The notes under the pieces are model-generated. The model made no database searches. It worked only from the letters and a program-made list of their open reading frames with translations, and was not told the DNA's origin. Shown piece after piece: positions 1 to 7,309 of a stretch of 64,000 nucleotides of DNA (the stretch's first letter is position 1; the number at the start of each line of letters is the position of its first letter). The position numbers and the translations under genes are program-made. This stretch comes from Flavobacteriaceae bacterium PS02338. Its GTDB lineage: Bacteria; Bacteroidota; Bacteroidia; Sphingobacteriales; Sphingobacteriaceae. Where the stretch lies: contig JASCOD010000001.1 of NCBI GenBank assembly GCA_029959615.1, forward strand, positions 930,001-994,000, written 5' to 3'.

Positions 1-669
1 GCACTTCCTGAACATCGTGTTTTTGCAGAAGAAATAGTTGAAGAGATGGCTGAGTCTGCGAAAGCTAGAGGCACAGGTATCGCTAAACGTTCGCCAGCAT
101 ATGTTGCTGGCAAAATGCAAGAGGGAAAGTCTGTAATCGCTTTTCACAAGGATGGCACGTGGGCTGGATTTTGCTACATAGAAACTTGGAGCCATGGTCA
201 GTTTGTGGCCAACTCGGGCTTAATTGTGAGCCCAAAATTCCGTAAAGCTGGATTGGCAAAAGCCATTAAAGAAGAAATTTTCGCGCTTTCTAGAAAGTTG
301 TATCCAAAAGCAAAAATATTTGGGTTAACCACTGGTTTAGCGGTAATGAAGATCAATTCAGATTTAGGCTACGAGCCAGTTACGTACTCAGAACTTACCC
401 AAGACGAAGAATTTTGGAAAGGCTGCCAAAGCTGCGTTAACTTTGAAATTTTGAAGATGAAGGAGCGCAAGAACTGTATGTGCACGGCTATGCTATATGA
501 TCCTGCTGTTAAAAAGCACGAAGAGGCTAAGAAATTTGCTGAAGAGCTACAGAAAAAGCCAAAACTTTACGAACGTTTTATGCGCATTAAGCAACGTTTA
601 ATAGAAAAAAACAAAGGAGGCAGCGATTTGAAATCGATGTTGTTATTTTTAGCGTTAATAAATAAATAG
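1..669 (+). CDS. GNAT-family N-acyltransferase of the arginine cluster (5' end outside window)
   Basis: The reading frame is open to base 1, so the ATG at 46 is probably internal and the true start lies left of the window. The visible part has a GNAT-like core (a VSPKFRKAGLAKAI stretch fits the acetyl-CoA loop) and a Lys-rich C-terminus. Proteins of this type sit directly before argG in many Bacteroidota and are thought to make the blocked glutamate (N-acetyl or N-succinyl) in place of a classical ArgA; that role is inferred from context. It lies 94 bp before argG on the same strand. The acyl donor cannot be told from sequence. Confidence 0.8.
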   Translation, partial: ALPEHRVFAEEIVEEMAESAKARGTGIAKRSPAYVAGKMQEGKSVIAFHKDGTWAGFCYIETWSHGQFVANSGLIVSPKFRKAGLAKAIKEEIFALSRKLYPKAKIFGLTTGLAVMKINSDLGYEPVTYSELTQDEEFWKGCQSCVNFEILKMKERKNCMCTAMLYDPAVKKHEEAKKFAEELQKKPKLYERFMRIKQRLIEKNKGGSDLKSMLLFLALINK

Positions 670-688
670 AAAATTAAAAATTAATAAA

Positions 689-744
689 CCACCTGAGACA
701 CTTTAGTCGACCTAAGCTTAGATTTTCTTAGGTGTCTAAGGTGG
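689..744. repeat. imperfect palindrome before argG
   Basis: The outer arms CCACCTGAGACAC and GTGTCTAAGGTGG pair with one mismatch, and the centre CTAAGCTTAG is a perfect palindrome. It fills most of the gap between the GNAT gene and argG. It could be a transcript hairpin that tunes argG, or one more dispersed palindrome; sequence alone does not decide. Confidence 0.6.
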
Positions 745-763
745 TAAAATAAATAAATACAAG

Positions 764-1954
764 ATGAAGAAAAAAGTTGTTTTAGCATTTAGCGGAGGTT
801 TAGATACCTCATTCTGTTGCATTCATTTAACTAAAGACAGAGATTTAGAAGTACACTCGGTAGTAGTAAATACTGGTGGTTTTTCTGAAGAAGAGCTAAA
901 GGAAATTGAAGCACGGGCTTATGCTTTAGGTGTAACATCGCACGCTGCGGTAGATGAAACCGAAAACTATTACAACGATAGCATCAAGTATTTGATTTAT
1001 GGCAACGTATTGAAAAATGCAACCTATCCTTTGTCTGTGAGTGCAGAACGTGTTTGCCAAGCTACAGCAATTGCCAATTATGTAAAGAAAATTGGCGCTG
1101 ATTATGTAGCTCATGGTAGTACTGGTGCTGGTAACGATCAAGTGCGTTTTGACATGATTTTCAATATCCTAATTCCTAATGTAGAAATCATAACACCAAT
1201 TAGAGATTTGAAATTATCACGTGAAGCAGAAATTGAATATTTAGCAAAACATGGCGTAGTTTACACTGCAGAGAAAGCGAAATATTCGATCAATAAAGGT
1301 TTGTGGGGTACTTCGGTAGGTGGCGCAGAAACATTGACATCTAATAAAACGTTGCCAGAAAGTGCTTGGCCAACGCAAGTAACCGAAACCGAAGCTAAGC
1401 AAGTAGAATTAACTTTCGAAAAAGGTGAATTGGTAGCTGTTGATGGTGAGAAATTGGAGCCCGTTAGGGCTATCCAAAAGTTACAAGCTATAGCTGCTCC
1501 TTTCGGTGTAGGTCGTGATATTCACGTAGGTGATACCATTATCGGTATTAAAGGTCGTGTAGGTTTTGAGGCGGCGGGGCCGATGGTGATTATCAAAGCC
1601 CACCATACTTTAGAGAAACACACGTTAACTAAATGGCAGTTGAGCTGGAAAGAAAACTTATCATCATTTTATGGTAACTGGTTGCACGAAGGTCAATTCC
1701 ACGATCCAATTATGAGAGACATGGAAGCTTTCTTAAGTTCTACGCAAAGCACCGTTAACGGAAAAGTATTTGTTGAATTGTTGCCTTATCGCTTCCATAT
1801 CATCGGTATTGAAAGTGCTAACGATTTAATGAGCAATAAATTTGGCAGCTACGGTGAAATGAACAATGCTTGGAGCGGCGAAGACGTAAAAGGTTTCTCT
1901 AAAATTTTTGGTAACCAAGTAATGATTTGGCATAAAGTGAACTCAGGGGAGTAA
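764..1954 (+). CDS. argG: argininosuccinate synthase
   Basis: Joins citrulline and aspartate with ATP to form argininosuccinate in the cytosol. The N-terminal PP-loop AFSGGLDTSF (residues 8-17) is the ATP pyrophosphatase signature. Downstream segments such as the STGAGNDQVRF stretch match the family, and 396 aa is normal length. It is the first complete gene of the arginine operon. The stop is followed by an AAAGT-rich run leading into a four-helix-bundle cassette. Confidence 0.97.
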   Translation: MKKKVVLAFSGGLDTSFCCIHLTKDRDLEVHSVVVNTGGFSEEELKEIEARAYALGVTSHAAVDETENYYNDSIKYLIYGNVLKNATYPLSVSAERVCQATAIANYVKKIGADYVAHGSTGAGNDQVRFDMIFNILIPNVEIITPIRDLKLSREAEIEYLAKHGVVYTAEKAKYSINKGLWGTSVGGAETLTSNKTLPESAWPTQVTETEAKQVELTFEKGELVAVDGEKLEPVRAIQKLQAIAAPFGVGRDIHVGDTIIGIKGRVGFEAAGPMVIIKAHHTLEKHTLTKWQLSWKENLSSFYGNWLHEGQFHDPIMRDMEAFLSSTQSTVNGKVFVELLPYRFHIIGIESANDLMSNKFGSYGEMNNAWSGEDVKGFSKIFGNQVMIWHKVNSGE

Positions 1955-1986
1955 AAAGTTAAAAGTGGAAAGTAAAAAGTAGCATT

Positions 1987-2346
1987 ATGCAGAATTATAG
2001 AGATTTAAAAGTTTGGCAAAAAGCTCACGATTTTACTTTAAAGGTGTATCAAATTGTAGCATCTTTTCCCAAAGAAGAAACTTATAACTTGACAAGTCAA
2101 ATCAAGAGGTCTGCCTCATCTATTCCAACAAATATAGCGGAAGGATGTGGCAGGTTTTCACAAAAGGACTTGGCCAATTTTCTACAAATAGCATTAGGCT
2201 CAAGTCACGAGCTAGAATATCAAATTCTATTGTCAAAAGACTTGAAATTTATTGACATCGAGCAATTTGCAGAATTAGAGGTAGAAGTGGGAGAAATTAA
2301 AGCAATGTTAATTTCGTTGATTAAGAAAGTTAGGTTGGAATCCTGA
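1987..2346 (+). CDS. four-helix-bundle protein (S23/IVP type), copy 1
   Basis: 119 aa matching the four helix bundle family (TIGR02436) first met in 23S rRNA intervening sequences and related to the Avd accessory protein of diversity-generating retroelements. Visible hallmarks are the N-terminal YRDLKVWQKAHDF, the central QIKRSASSIPTNIAEGCGR and the C-terminal EIKAMLISLIKK. Cellular function is unknown. It sits between argG and argC, and a second relative lies at 3440-3808. The flanking bases are AAAGT-rich on the left and ACTTT-rich on the right, so the cassette has short inverted ends. Confidence 0.9.
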   Translation: MQNYRDLKVWQKAHDFTLKVYQIVASFPKEETYNLTSQIKRSASSIPTNIAEGCGRFSQKDLANFLQIALGSSHELEYQILLSKDLKFIDIEQFAELEVEVGEIKAMLISLIKKVRLES

Positions 2347-2378
2347 ACTTTAAACTTTATACATTCAACTTTAAACTA

Positions 2379-3377
2379 ATGAAAATAAAAGCAGGAATTA
2401 TTGGAGGAGCAGGTTATACGGGTGGCGAGATGCTGCGTATTTTGGTAAACCACCCACAAGTAGAAATTGCTTTTGTAAATAGCAGTAGCAATGCTGGAAA
2501 CTTAATTTCAGATGTACACACTGATTTATTCGGTGATACCGATTTGAAGTTTACAGACCAAATTTTACAAGACATCGACGTATTGTTTTTGTGTGTTGGT
2601 CATGGTGATGCGAAGAAGTTTTTAGAAGCAAATCCTATTGACGAGAAAGTTAAAATCATTGATTTATCTCAAGATTTTAGGTTAGCTCAGAACTCGCAAA
2701 CAGCAACTCGTAACTTCATTTACGGACTTCCCGAATTGAATAAGGATAAAATCCAATCGGCACAAAATATTGCTAATCCAGGTTGCTTTGCCACTTGTAT
2801 TCAGTTGGGTTTGCTGCCATTGGCTTCAAAAGGCTTGTTGAAAAGCGAAGTGCATATTAATGCTACAACTGGGTCTACTGGTGCTGGACAAAGTTTGAGC
2901 AAAACCTCACACTTTAGCTGGAGAAATAACAATCTTTCGATTTACAAGGCTTTCGAACACCAACATCTAAATGAAATTGGCGAGAGCCTTTTGCAATTGG
3001 TTAAGAAGTCCCCTTCAGGGGATTTAGGGGTTGGAGCTTTAAACTTCATTCCACAACGTGGAGATTTTACCAGAGGGATTTTGGCGGCAATGTACATTGA
3101 AAGTGATTTGACAGAAGAACAGGCTTACGAATTGTACGAAAGCTATTATGCCAACCACTCTTTTACTCACGTAAGCCGGAAAAACATCGATTTGAAGCAA
3201 GTGGTAAATACCAATAAATGCTTGGTACATCTAGAAAAACATGGCAATAAATTATTTATCATCAGCATTATAGATAACCTTTTAAAAGGCGCCAGCGGAC
3301 AAGCAGTTCAGAATATGAACTTGATGTTTGGCTTGGAAGAAATGACTGGGCTGAAGTTGAAGGCGACTTACTTTTAG
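2379..3377 (+). CDS. argC: N-acetyl(succinyl)-gamma-glutamyl-phosphate reductase
   Basis: NADPH-dependent reduction of the acylated glutamyl phosphate to its semialdehyde, the third arginine step. The nucleotide-binding GIIGGAGYTGGEMLR is at residues 6-20 and the catalytic Cys is about residue 136 in NPGCFATC. At 332 aa it is of normal length. Residues of about 211-219 (SPSGDLGVG) are encoded by a dispersed palindrome at 3009-3033 that keeps the frame. It lies in a stretch between the HQHL motif and the IPQRGDFTRGI motif, likely a surface loop. Confidence 0.96.
   Translation: MKIKAGIIGGAGYTGGEMLRILVNHPQVEIAFVNSSSNAGNLISDVHTDLFGDTDLKFTDQILQDIDVLFLCVGHGDAKKFLEANPIDEKVKIIDLSQDFRLAQNSQTATRNFIYGLPELNKDKIQSAQNIANPGCFATCIQLGLLPLASKGLLKSEVHINATTGSTGAGQSLSKTSHFSWRNNNLSIYKAFEHQHLNEIGESLLQLVKKSPSGDLGVGALNFIPQRGDFTRGILAAMYIESDLTEEQAYELYESYYANHSFTHVSRKNIDLKQVVNTNKCLVHLEKHGNKLFIISIIDNLLKGASGQAVQNMNLMFGLEEMTGLKLKATYF
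3009..3033. repeat. C-family palindrome inside argC
   Basis: The core TCCCCTTCAGGGGATTTAGG resembles the CCCTAAA/GGGG elements seen between genes at 22.3, 23.6, 41.5 and 45.9 kb. Here it lies inside the argC reading frame and is translated without a stop. Confidence 0.75.
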
Positions 3378-3392
3378 GAGGAAGGGTGAGAA

Positions 3393-3410
3393 GGTAGAGG
3401 GCAGGAAGGT
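3393..3410. repeat. left inverted repeat of four-helix-bundle cassette 2
   Basis: The 18 bp GGTAGAGGGCAGGAAGGT matches the reverse complement of 3825-3842 at 16 of 18 positions. The two arms bracket the gene at 3440-3808, as terminal repeats of a small cassette would. Confidence 0.6.
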
Positions 3411-3439
3411 CTTGGATGCAGACAATTAAACTTTAAGAT

Positions 3440-3808
3440 ATGAGAGATTATCAAAAACTGGAGGTTTGGAAAAAAGCACACTTATTTACTTTACAAGTTT
3501 ATAAGGAAATCTTGCCGATAATGCCCAATGAAGAAAGGTTTGCTTTAACTCAGCAAATCCGGCGTGCTATTTATTCAATCCCTTTAAATATTGTAGAAGG
3601 AAGTGGCAAACATACGGATAAGAATTTTGTGAGTTATCTTGATAATGCCCTAGGTTCTGCAAAAGAAGTAGAATATGCTTTTATTTTAATTCGTGATTTA
3701 AATTATATTAATGAAGATTTATACACTACGGTTAATAAAAGCATCAATGAAATTAAGGCGATGTTAATCGCATTTATAAAATTTTTGAGAGGCGGTGGAA
3801 AAGGATAG
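3440..3808 (+). CDS. four-helix-bundle protein (S23/IVP type), copy 2
   Basis: 122 aa, same family as 1987-2346: YQKLEVWKKAHLF, QQIRRAIYSIPLNIVEGSGK and EIKAMLIAFIKFL align with copy 1, but the two are clearly diverged, which argues for separate arrivals rather than recent duplication. It lies between argC and argD. Inverted GA-rich arms flank it. Function unknown; the family is common as single-gene insertions in Bacteroidota. Confidence 0.9.
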   Translation: MRDYQKLEVWKKAHLFTLQVYKEILPIMPNEERFALTQQIRRAIYSIPLNIVEGSGKHTDKNFVSYLDNALGSAKEVEYAFILIRDLNYINEDLYTTVNKSINEIKAMLIAFIKFLRGGGKG

Positions 3809-3824
3809 ACAACTTTGACCCTCA

Positions 3825-3842
3825 ACCTTCCGGCCCTCAACC
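3825..3842. repeat. right inverted repeat of four-helix-bundle cassette 2
   Basis: ACCTTCCGGCCCTCAACC, the partner of 3393-3410 (16/18). It lies just after the cassette stop codon and 16 bp before the argD start. Confidence 0.6.
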
Positions 3843-3858
3843 TTTAACCTTATTAGAA

Positions 3859-4995
3859 ATGAACTTATACGACGTATATCCATTAAACGACATAGAAATC
3901 ACAAAAGCATCGGGCAGCAATGTTTGGGATGCCAACGGACAACAATATTTAGACCTGTATGGCGGTCATGCGGTAATTAGCATTGGCCATACTCACCCAC
4001 ATTATGTGCAACGTTTAACAGAGCAGTTAAATAAAGTTGGGTTTTATTCCAACTCTATCAGAATTCCTTTGCAAACGCAATTGGCAGAGAAATTAGGGCA
4101 GGTTTCAGGTAAAACCGATTACCAATTGTTCTTATTAAACTCAGGTGCAGAAGCTAATGAAAATGCCTTGAAACTGGCTTCTTTCTACAACGGCAGAAAG
4201 AAAATTATTGCATTTAAGGGTGCGTTTCACGGACGTACTTCTTTAGTGGTTGCGGCTACGGATAACCCGAAAATTGTAGCGCCTGTTAATGAAACGGAAA
4301 ATATCACGTTCTTGCCTTTCAACGATGAGCAAGCTTTAGCAGATGAATTTGCAAAACACGGAAATGAAATTGCTGCGGTAATTATTGAAGGCATTCAAGG
4401 TGTGGGCGGTATCAGAGAAGCTTCGAAAAGTTTCTTGCAAAAAATCCGCTCGCTGTGTGATGAGTATAATGCAGTTTACATTGCTGATAGCGTGCAATGT
4501 GGTTACGGCAGAACAGGACAATTCTATTCGCACGATTGGGCAGGCGTAGATGCTGATATTTACACCATGGCCAAAGGTATGGGCAATGGATTTCCAATTG
4601 CAGGTATCTCAATTGTGCCGAAATTTAAGCCTTGGCATGGCCAATTAGGCACTACTTTCGGTGGCAACCATCTAGCTTGTGCAGCGGCATTAGCGGTGTT
4701 AGAAGTTATTGAAAAAGATAACTTGATGAAAAATGCGGAAGAAATTGGTACTTACTTAATCCAAGAATTGAAGAAATTTGAGCAAGTAAAAGAAGTACGT
4801 GGAAGAGGTTTAATGATTGGTATCGAATTACCAGAAGAATTAGCCCATGTAAAGAAAGATTTGTTGTTCAAGCATTTTGTATTCACTGGTGAAGCTAAAC
4901 CAAACGTAATCCGTTTATTGCCTGCATTGAATTTGACAAAGGAACATGCCGATGAATTTTTGAGTGCGTTTAAAAAGGCTTTAAGTTCTACGTAA
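3859..4995 (+). CDS. argD: acetylornithine/succinylornithine aminotransferase
   Basis: PLP class III aminotransferase that converts the acylated glutamate semialdehyde to acylornithine, using glutamate. The PLP lysine is about K239 in YTMAKGMGNGFPIAG and the cofactor-binding Asp is about D210 in ADSVQCGYGRTG. The substrate-phosphate loop LNSGAEANENALK is at about residues 93-105. Length 378 aa is normal. Context fixes the pathway; GABA or ornithine aminotransferase are less likely. Confidence 0.95.
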   Translation: MNLYDVYPLNDIEITKASGSNVWDANGQQYLDLYGGHAVISIGHTHPHYVQRLTEQLNKVGFYSNSIRIPLQTQLAEKLGQVSGKTDYQLFLLNSGAEANENALKLASFYNGRKKIIAFKGAFHGRTSLVVAATDNPKIVAPVNETENITFLPFNDEQALADEFAKHGNEIAAVIIEGIQGVGGIREASKSFLQKIRSLCDEYNAVYIADSVQCGYGRTGQFYSHDWAGVDADIYTMAKGMGNGFPIAGISIVPKFKPWHGQLGTTFGGNHLACAAALAVLEVIEKDNLMKNAEEIGTYLIQELKKFEQVKEVRGRGLMIGIELPEELAHVKKDLLFKHFVFTGEAKPNVIRLLPALNLTKEHADEFLSAFKKALSST

Positions 4996-5004
4996 TATTT
5001 TTCT

Positions 5005-5010
5005 AGGAGG
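5005..5010 (+). promoter_or_regulatory. strong Shine-Dalgarno for the 75-codon ORF
   Basis: AGGAGG lies 7 bases before the ATG at 5018. A full consensus like this stands out here, since Bacteroidota genes usually lack it and the neighbouring arg genes show none. It supports the start and hints at an outside origin. Confidence 0.6.
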
Positions 5011-5017
5011 TATTTTT

Positions 5018-5245
5018 ATGGCAGAGATACATATTTTTTTGTCTTCTAATAGGAAACATTTGATTTTTGCAACAAAACAATTTGATGAAATTGGTATAGA
5101 GGTACGAGGAAAAGATAAAATTGGTGTTTTGAGTATAGAAAATCCAGACAATGCATTGGAGGCTTTAGAAAAAGCTAAATCGCTATCCTGGATTATTGGC
5201 GATGAAAAAGATGAATTTGGTTTCTTTTCCGTTAAAAGACAGTAG
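5018..5245 (+). CDS. 75-aa protein of unknown function, paired with HNH nuclease
   Basis: I do not recognise this protein. It is small and soluble, with a beta-like N-terminus (IHIFLSS) and a helical centre (NALEALEKAKSL). It starts behind a consensus ribosome-binding site and ends 2 bases before the HNH gene, so the two are probably co-translated. Possible roles are partner, inhibitor or regulator of the nuclease; no motif supports one over another. Confidence 0.65.
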   Translation: MAEIHIFLSSNRKHLIFATKQFDEIGIEVRGKDKIGVLSIENPDNALEALEKAKSLSWIIGDEKDEFGFFSVKRQ

Positions 5246-5247
5246 TT

Positions 5248-5787
5248 ATGAGTTTTGCTTTCAAAAATAAACAGTTTAAAGGTTACTCTTATGCTCAGCT
5301 TCTGCAGACGGTCGAATGGAATAGTAAAAGGTTCTATATTCTTTGCAGAGATAGCTTCAGATGTACAAAATGTAGCTGTAGACAAACGGAAGCTGTTAAA
5401 ATGAATGGCAAGTACTTTTCTTTAGGAGATTTAAAACTTACAACAAATAATGGGAATATTTCCTTAAGTCCAGAAATTGTTTTTTCAGAGTGTGCTATAG
5501 TGTTACATGTTCATCACAAAATTTATATGTTAAGTAAGTTGCCTTGGGAATATGATGAAAAAGATTATGAAACACTCTGTAGTGTTTGCCATCACAAACT
5601 TCATGAAGAACAAGATACTACGGTTTATCTAGATGAAGAAAAAATTTCGTTAGAAAATTTGACAGAATGCCATAGATGTAATGGGGAAGGATATTTTGAC
5701 GAATTTAGACATGTAAACGGAGGTGTATGCTTTAGGTGTGGCGGAACTAAATATGAAGAGATTGCAAACCATTATTTAATTAAGTAG
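5248..5787 (+). CDS. HNH endonuclease with C-terminal zinc ribbon
   Basis: 179 aa. An HNH-like core is visible: a CxxC pair in FRCTKCSCRQ (about residues 39-47), the catalytic-type His pair VHHKIYM (about 92-98) and LCSVCHHKLH (about 111-120). A second zinc module follows, CHRCNGEGYFDEF ... CFRCGGTKYEE, resembling half of a DnaJ-type zinc finger. Together with the preceding 75-aa gene it forms a two-gene cassette between argD and argF'. Its target and biological role are unknown; stand-alone HNH genes are often mobile. Confidence 0.8.
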   Translation: MSFAFKNKQFKGYSYAQLLQTVEWNSKRFYILCRDSFRCTKCSCRQTEAVKMNGKYFSLGDLKLTTNNGNISLSPEIVFSECAIVLHVHHKIYMLSKLPWEYDEKDYETLCSVCHHKLHEEQDTTVYLDEEKISLENLTECHRCNGEGYFDEFRHVNGGVCFRCGGTKYEEIANHYLIK

Positions 5788-5820
5788 TAATAGAATTCAA
5801 ATAGTCAAAAACCATAAAAA

Positions 5821-6807
5821 ATGAAATTATTTTCATCGGTAAGTGATGTGCAAGACATCAAACAATTAGTATCAAGTGCATTGGCTTTAAAAGCCAGTCC
5901 TTATGCTTATGGCGATTTGGGTAAAAATAAAACCCTTGGTTTGGTATTTATGAACCCAAGTTTGCGTACCCGTTTAAGTACGCAGAAAGCCGCCCTTAAC
6001 CTAGGGATGAACGTGATGGTGATGAACATGGATAAGGAAGGTTGGGCTCTGGAGACGCAGGATGGCGTAATTATGAACGGCACAACTGTAGAGCACATCC
6101 GTGAAGCTGCTGCCGTAATGGGTGAGTATTGCGATATCTTAGGCTTACGTTCTTTCCCAAAACTGCAAGATAGAGATGAAGATTATAACGAAGAGTTCTT
6201 CAATAAGTTCGTGAAGTTTTGTGGTGTACCAGTGGTGAGTTTAGAGAGTGCGACCAGACATCCACTGCAAAGTTTAGCCGATTTAATTACCATAACTGAA
6301 ACCAACCCAGTACCTATTGCAGATAGAGCTAATGGAAAAGTGCCGAAAGTGGTTCTAGCTTGGGCACCTCACATCAAACCTTTGCCACAAGCCGTTCCAA
6401 ACTCGTTTGCAGAGTGGATGAGCAGAGCACAAGCAGAAGGAATGTTAGATTTCACCATCGCCCAACCAGAAGGATTTGAGCTAGAGGAAAGCTTTACACC
6501 TGGTGCAAAAATTTCTCATAACCTAGATGAAGCTATCGCTAATGCAGATTACGTTTACGTGAAAAATTGGAGTAGCTACAAGGAATACGGCAAATTGTTA
6601 GACTTTCCAGAGGGATGGATGATGAATAACGAAAAACTGAAGCTAACCAATAATGCCAAAGTAATGCACTGTTTGCCTGTTCGTCGTGATTTAGAATTGT
6701 CTTCTGAAATATTGGATGGACCAAATTCATTAGTCATCCACGAAGCAGGAAATAGATTATGGTCTGCACAGGCGGTATTAAAAGCGATGTTGGAGGAACT
6801 AAAATAG
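5821..6807 (+). CDS. argF': N-acetyl/N-succinyl-ornithine carbamoyltransferase
   Basis: Transfers carbamoyl from carbamoyl phosphate to an N-acylated ornithine, giving acylcitrulline. It is the transcarbamylase type known from Bacteroides fragilis and Xanthomonas rather than the free-ornithine OTCase. Shown by FMNPSLRTRLSTQKAALN (carbamoyl-phosphate SxRTR motif at residues 47-51), the RHPLQSLADL segment and MHCLPVRRD near the C-terminus. 328 aa is normal. Aligned from memory with the Bacteroides enzyme, the specificity position (Pro there, Glu in the acetyl enzyme) is Val90 here. Confidence 0.93.
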   Translation: MKLFSSVSDVQDIKQLVSSALALKASPYAYGDLGKNKTLGLVFMNPSLRTRLSTQKAALNLGMNVMVMNMDKEGWALETQDGVIMNGTTVEHIREAAAVMGEYCDILGLRSFPKLQDRDEDYNEEFFNKFVKFCGVPVVSLESATRHPLQSLADLITITETNPVPIADRANGKVPKVVLAWAPHIKPLPQAVPNSFAEWMSRAQAEGMLDFTIAQPEGFELEESFTPGAKISHNLDEAIANADYVYVKNWSSYKEYGKLLDFPEGWMMNNEKLKLTNNAKVMHCLPVRRDLELSSEILDGPNSLVIHEAGNRLWSAQAVLKAMLEELK

Positions 6808-6825
6808 TTACGAGAGTAGAACATT

Positions 6826-6933
6826 GTCATTGCGAGGAACGAAGCAATCCTAAAGCGATAGAATAATAACCTAGCCCATAGTTGTAAGATTGGTTTATTT
6901 CGTAGCTGCTCCGCAGTCGTAGCTCGCAATGTC
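6826..6933. repeat. A-family REP-like palindrome (copy 1), before GIY-YIG
   Basis: It starts GTCATTGCGAGGAACGAAGC and ends CTCGCAATGTCC; the arms are imperfect inverted copies with TCCTAAAGCG and TTGTAAGATTG inside. It has the layout of the full element at 8109-8190 and ends about 20 bp before the nuclease start. Confidence 0.8.
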
Positions 6934-6951
6934 CAGAAAAAACTATTCATA

Positions 6952-7246
6952 ATGGAAAAAGGTGGCTGTGTTTACATCATGACAAATGATTTTAAGAATG
7001 TTTATTATACAGGCGTAACTTCTGATTTAAGAAATCGGGTTTGGCAGCATAAGAACAATGTTTATCAAAATAGTTTTACCTTAAAATATAAATGTTATAA
7101 ACTTGTCTATTTTCAATTTTTCACGCATATTGAGGAAGCAATTAATGAAGAAAAGAGAATAAAGGCAGGAAGTAGACAACAAAAAAATAGAATTGATAAA
7201 TAGTTTAAATCCTACTTGGATTGACTTATTTGAGACTTTAGATTAA
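6952..7246 (+). pseudogene. GIY-YIG nuclease, frameshifted near the 3' end
   Basis: Single-domain GIY-YIG protein of the small UPF0213-like type: VYIMTNDFKNVYYTGVTSDLRNRVWQHK carries the signature (read in two parts, YIM and YTG), and EEAINEEKRIKAGSRQQK is the conserved C-terminal half. The open frame stops at 7203 after 83 aa. A 7-A run at 7181-7187 is the break: with one A fewer the frame continues as KIELINSLNPTWIDLFETLD to a stop at 7244-7246, which is the normal family ending. Real mutation, phase variation or sequencing error are all possible. It lies between REP arms inside the arg operon. Confidence 0.8.
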
Positions 7247-7270
7247 AACGAATTGAGTTAGCGAAACGCA

Positions 7271-7300
7271 TTAAGATTGCTTCGTACCTCGCAATGACGG
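7271..7300. repeat. A-family REP half (copy 2), after GIY-YIG
   Basis: TTAAGATTGCTTCGTACCTC followed by GCAATGACGG equals the right arm of the full palindrome at 8109-8190. With the copy at 6826-6933 it brackets the GIY-YIG gene. Confidence 0.75.
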
Positions 7301-7309
7301 AAATAAACA

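Noticed and set aside
926..1141. Antisense frame inside argG and similar frames inside other long genes
   Set aside because: These are shadows of strongly supported genes and have no independent signals.
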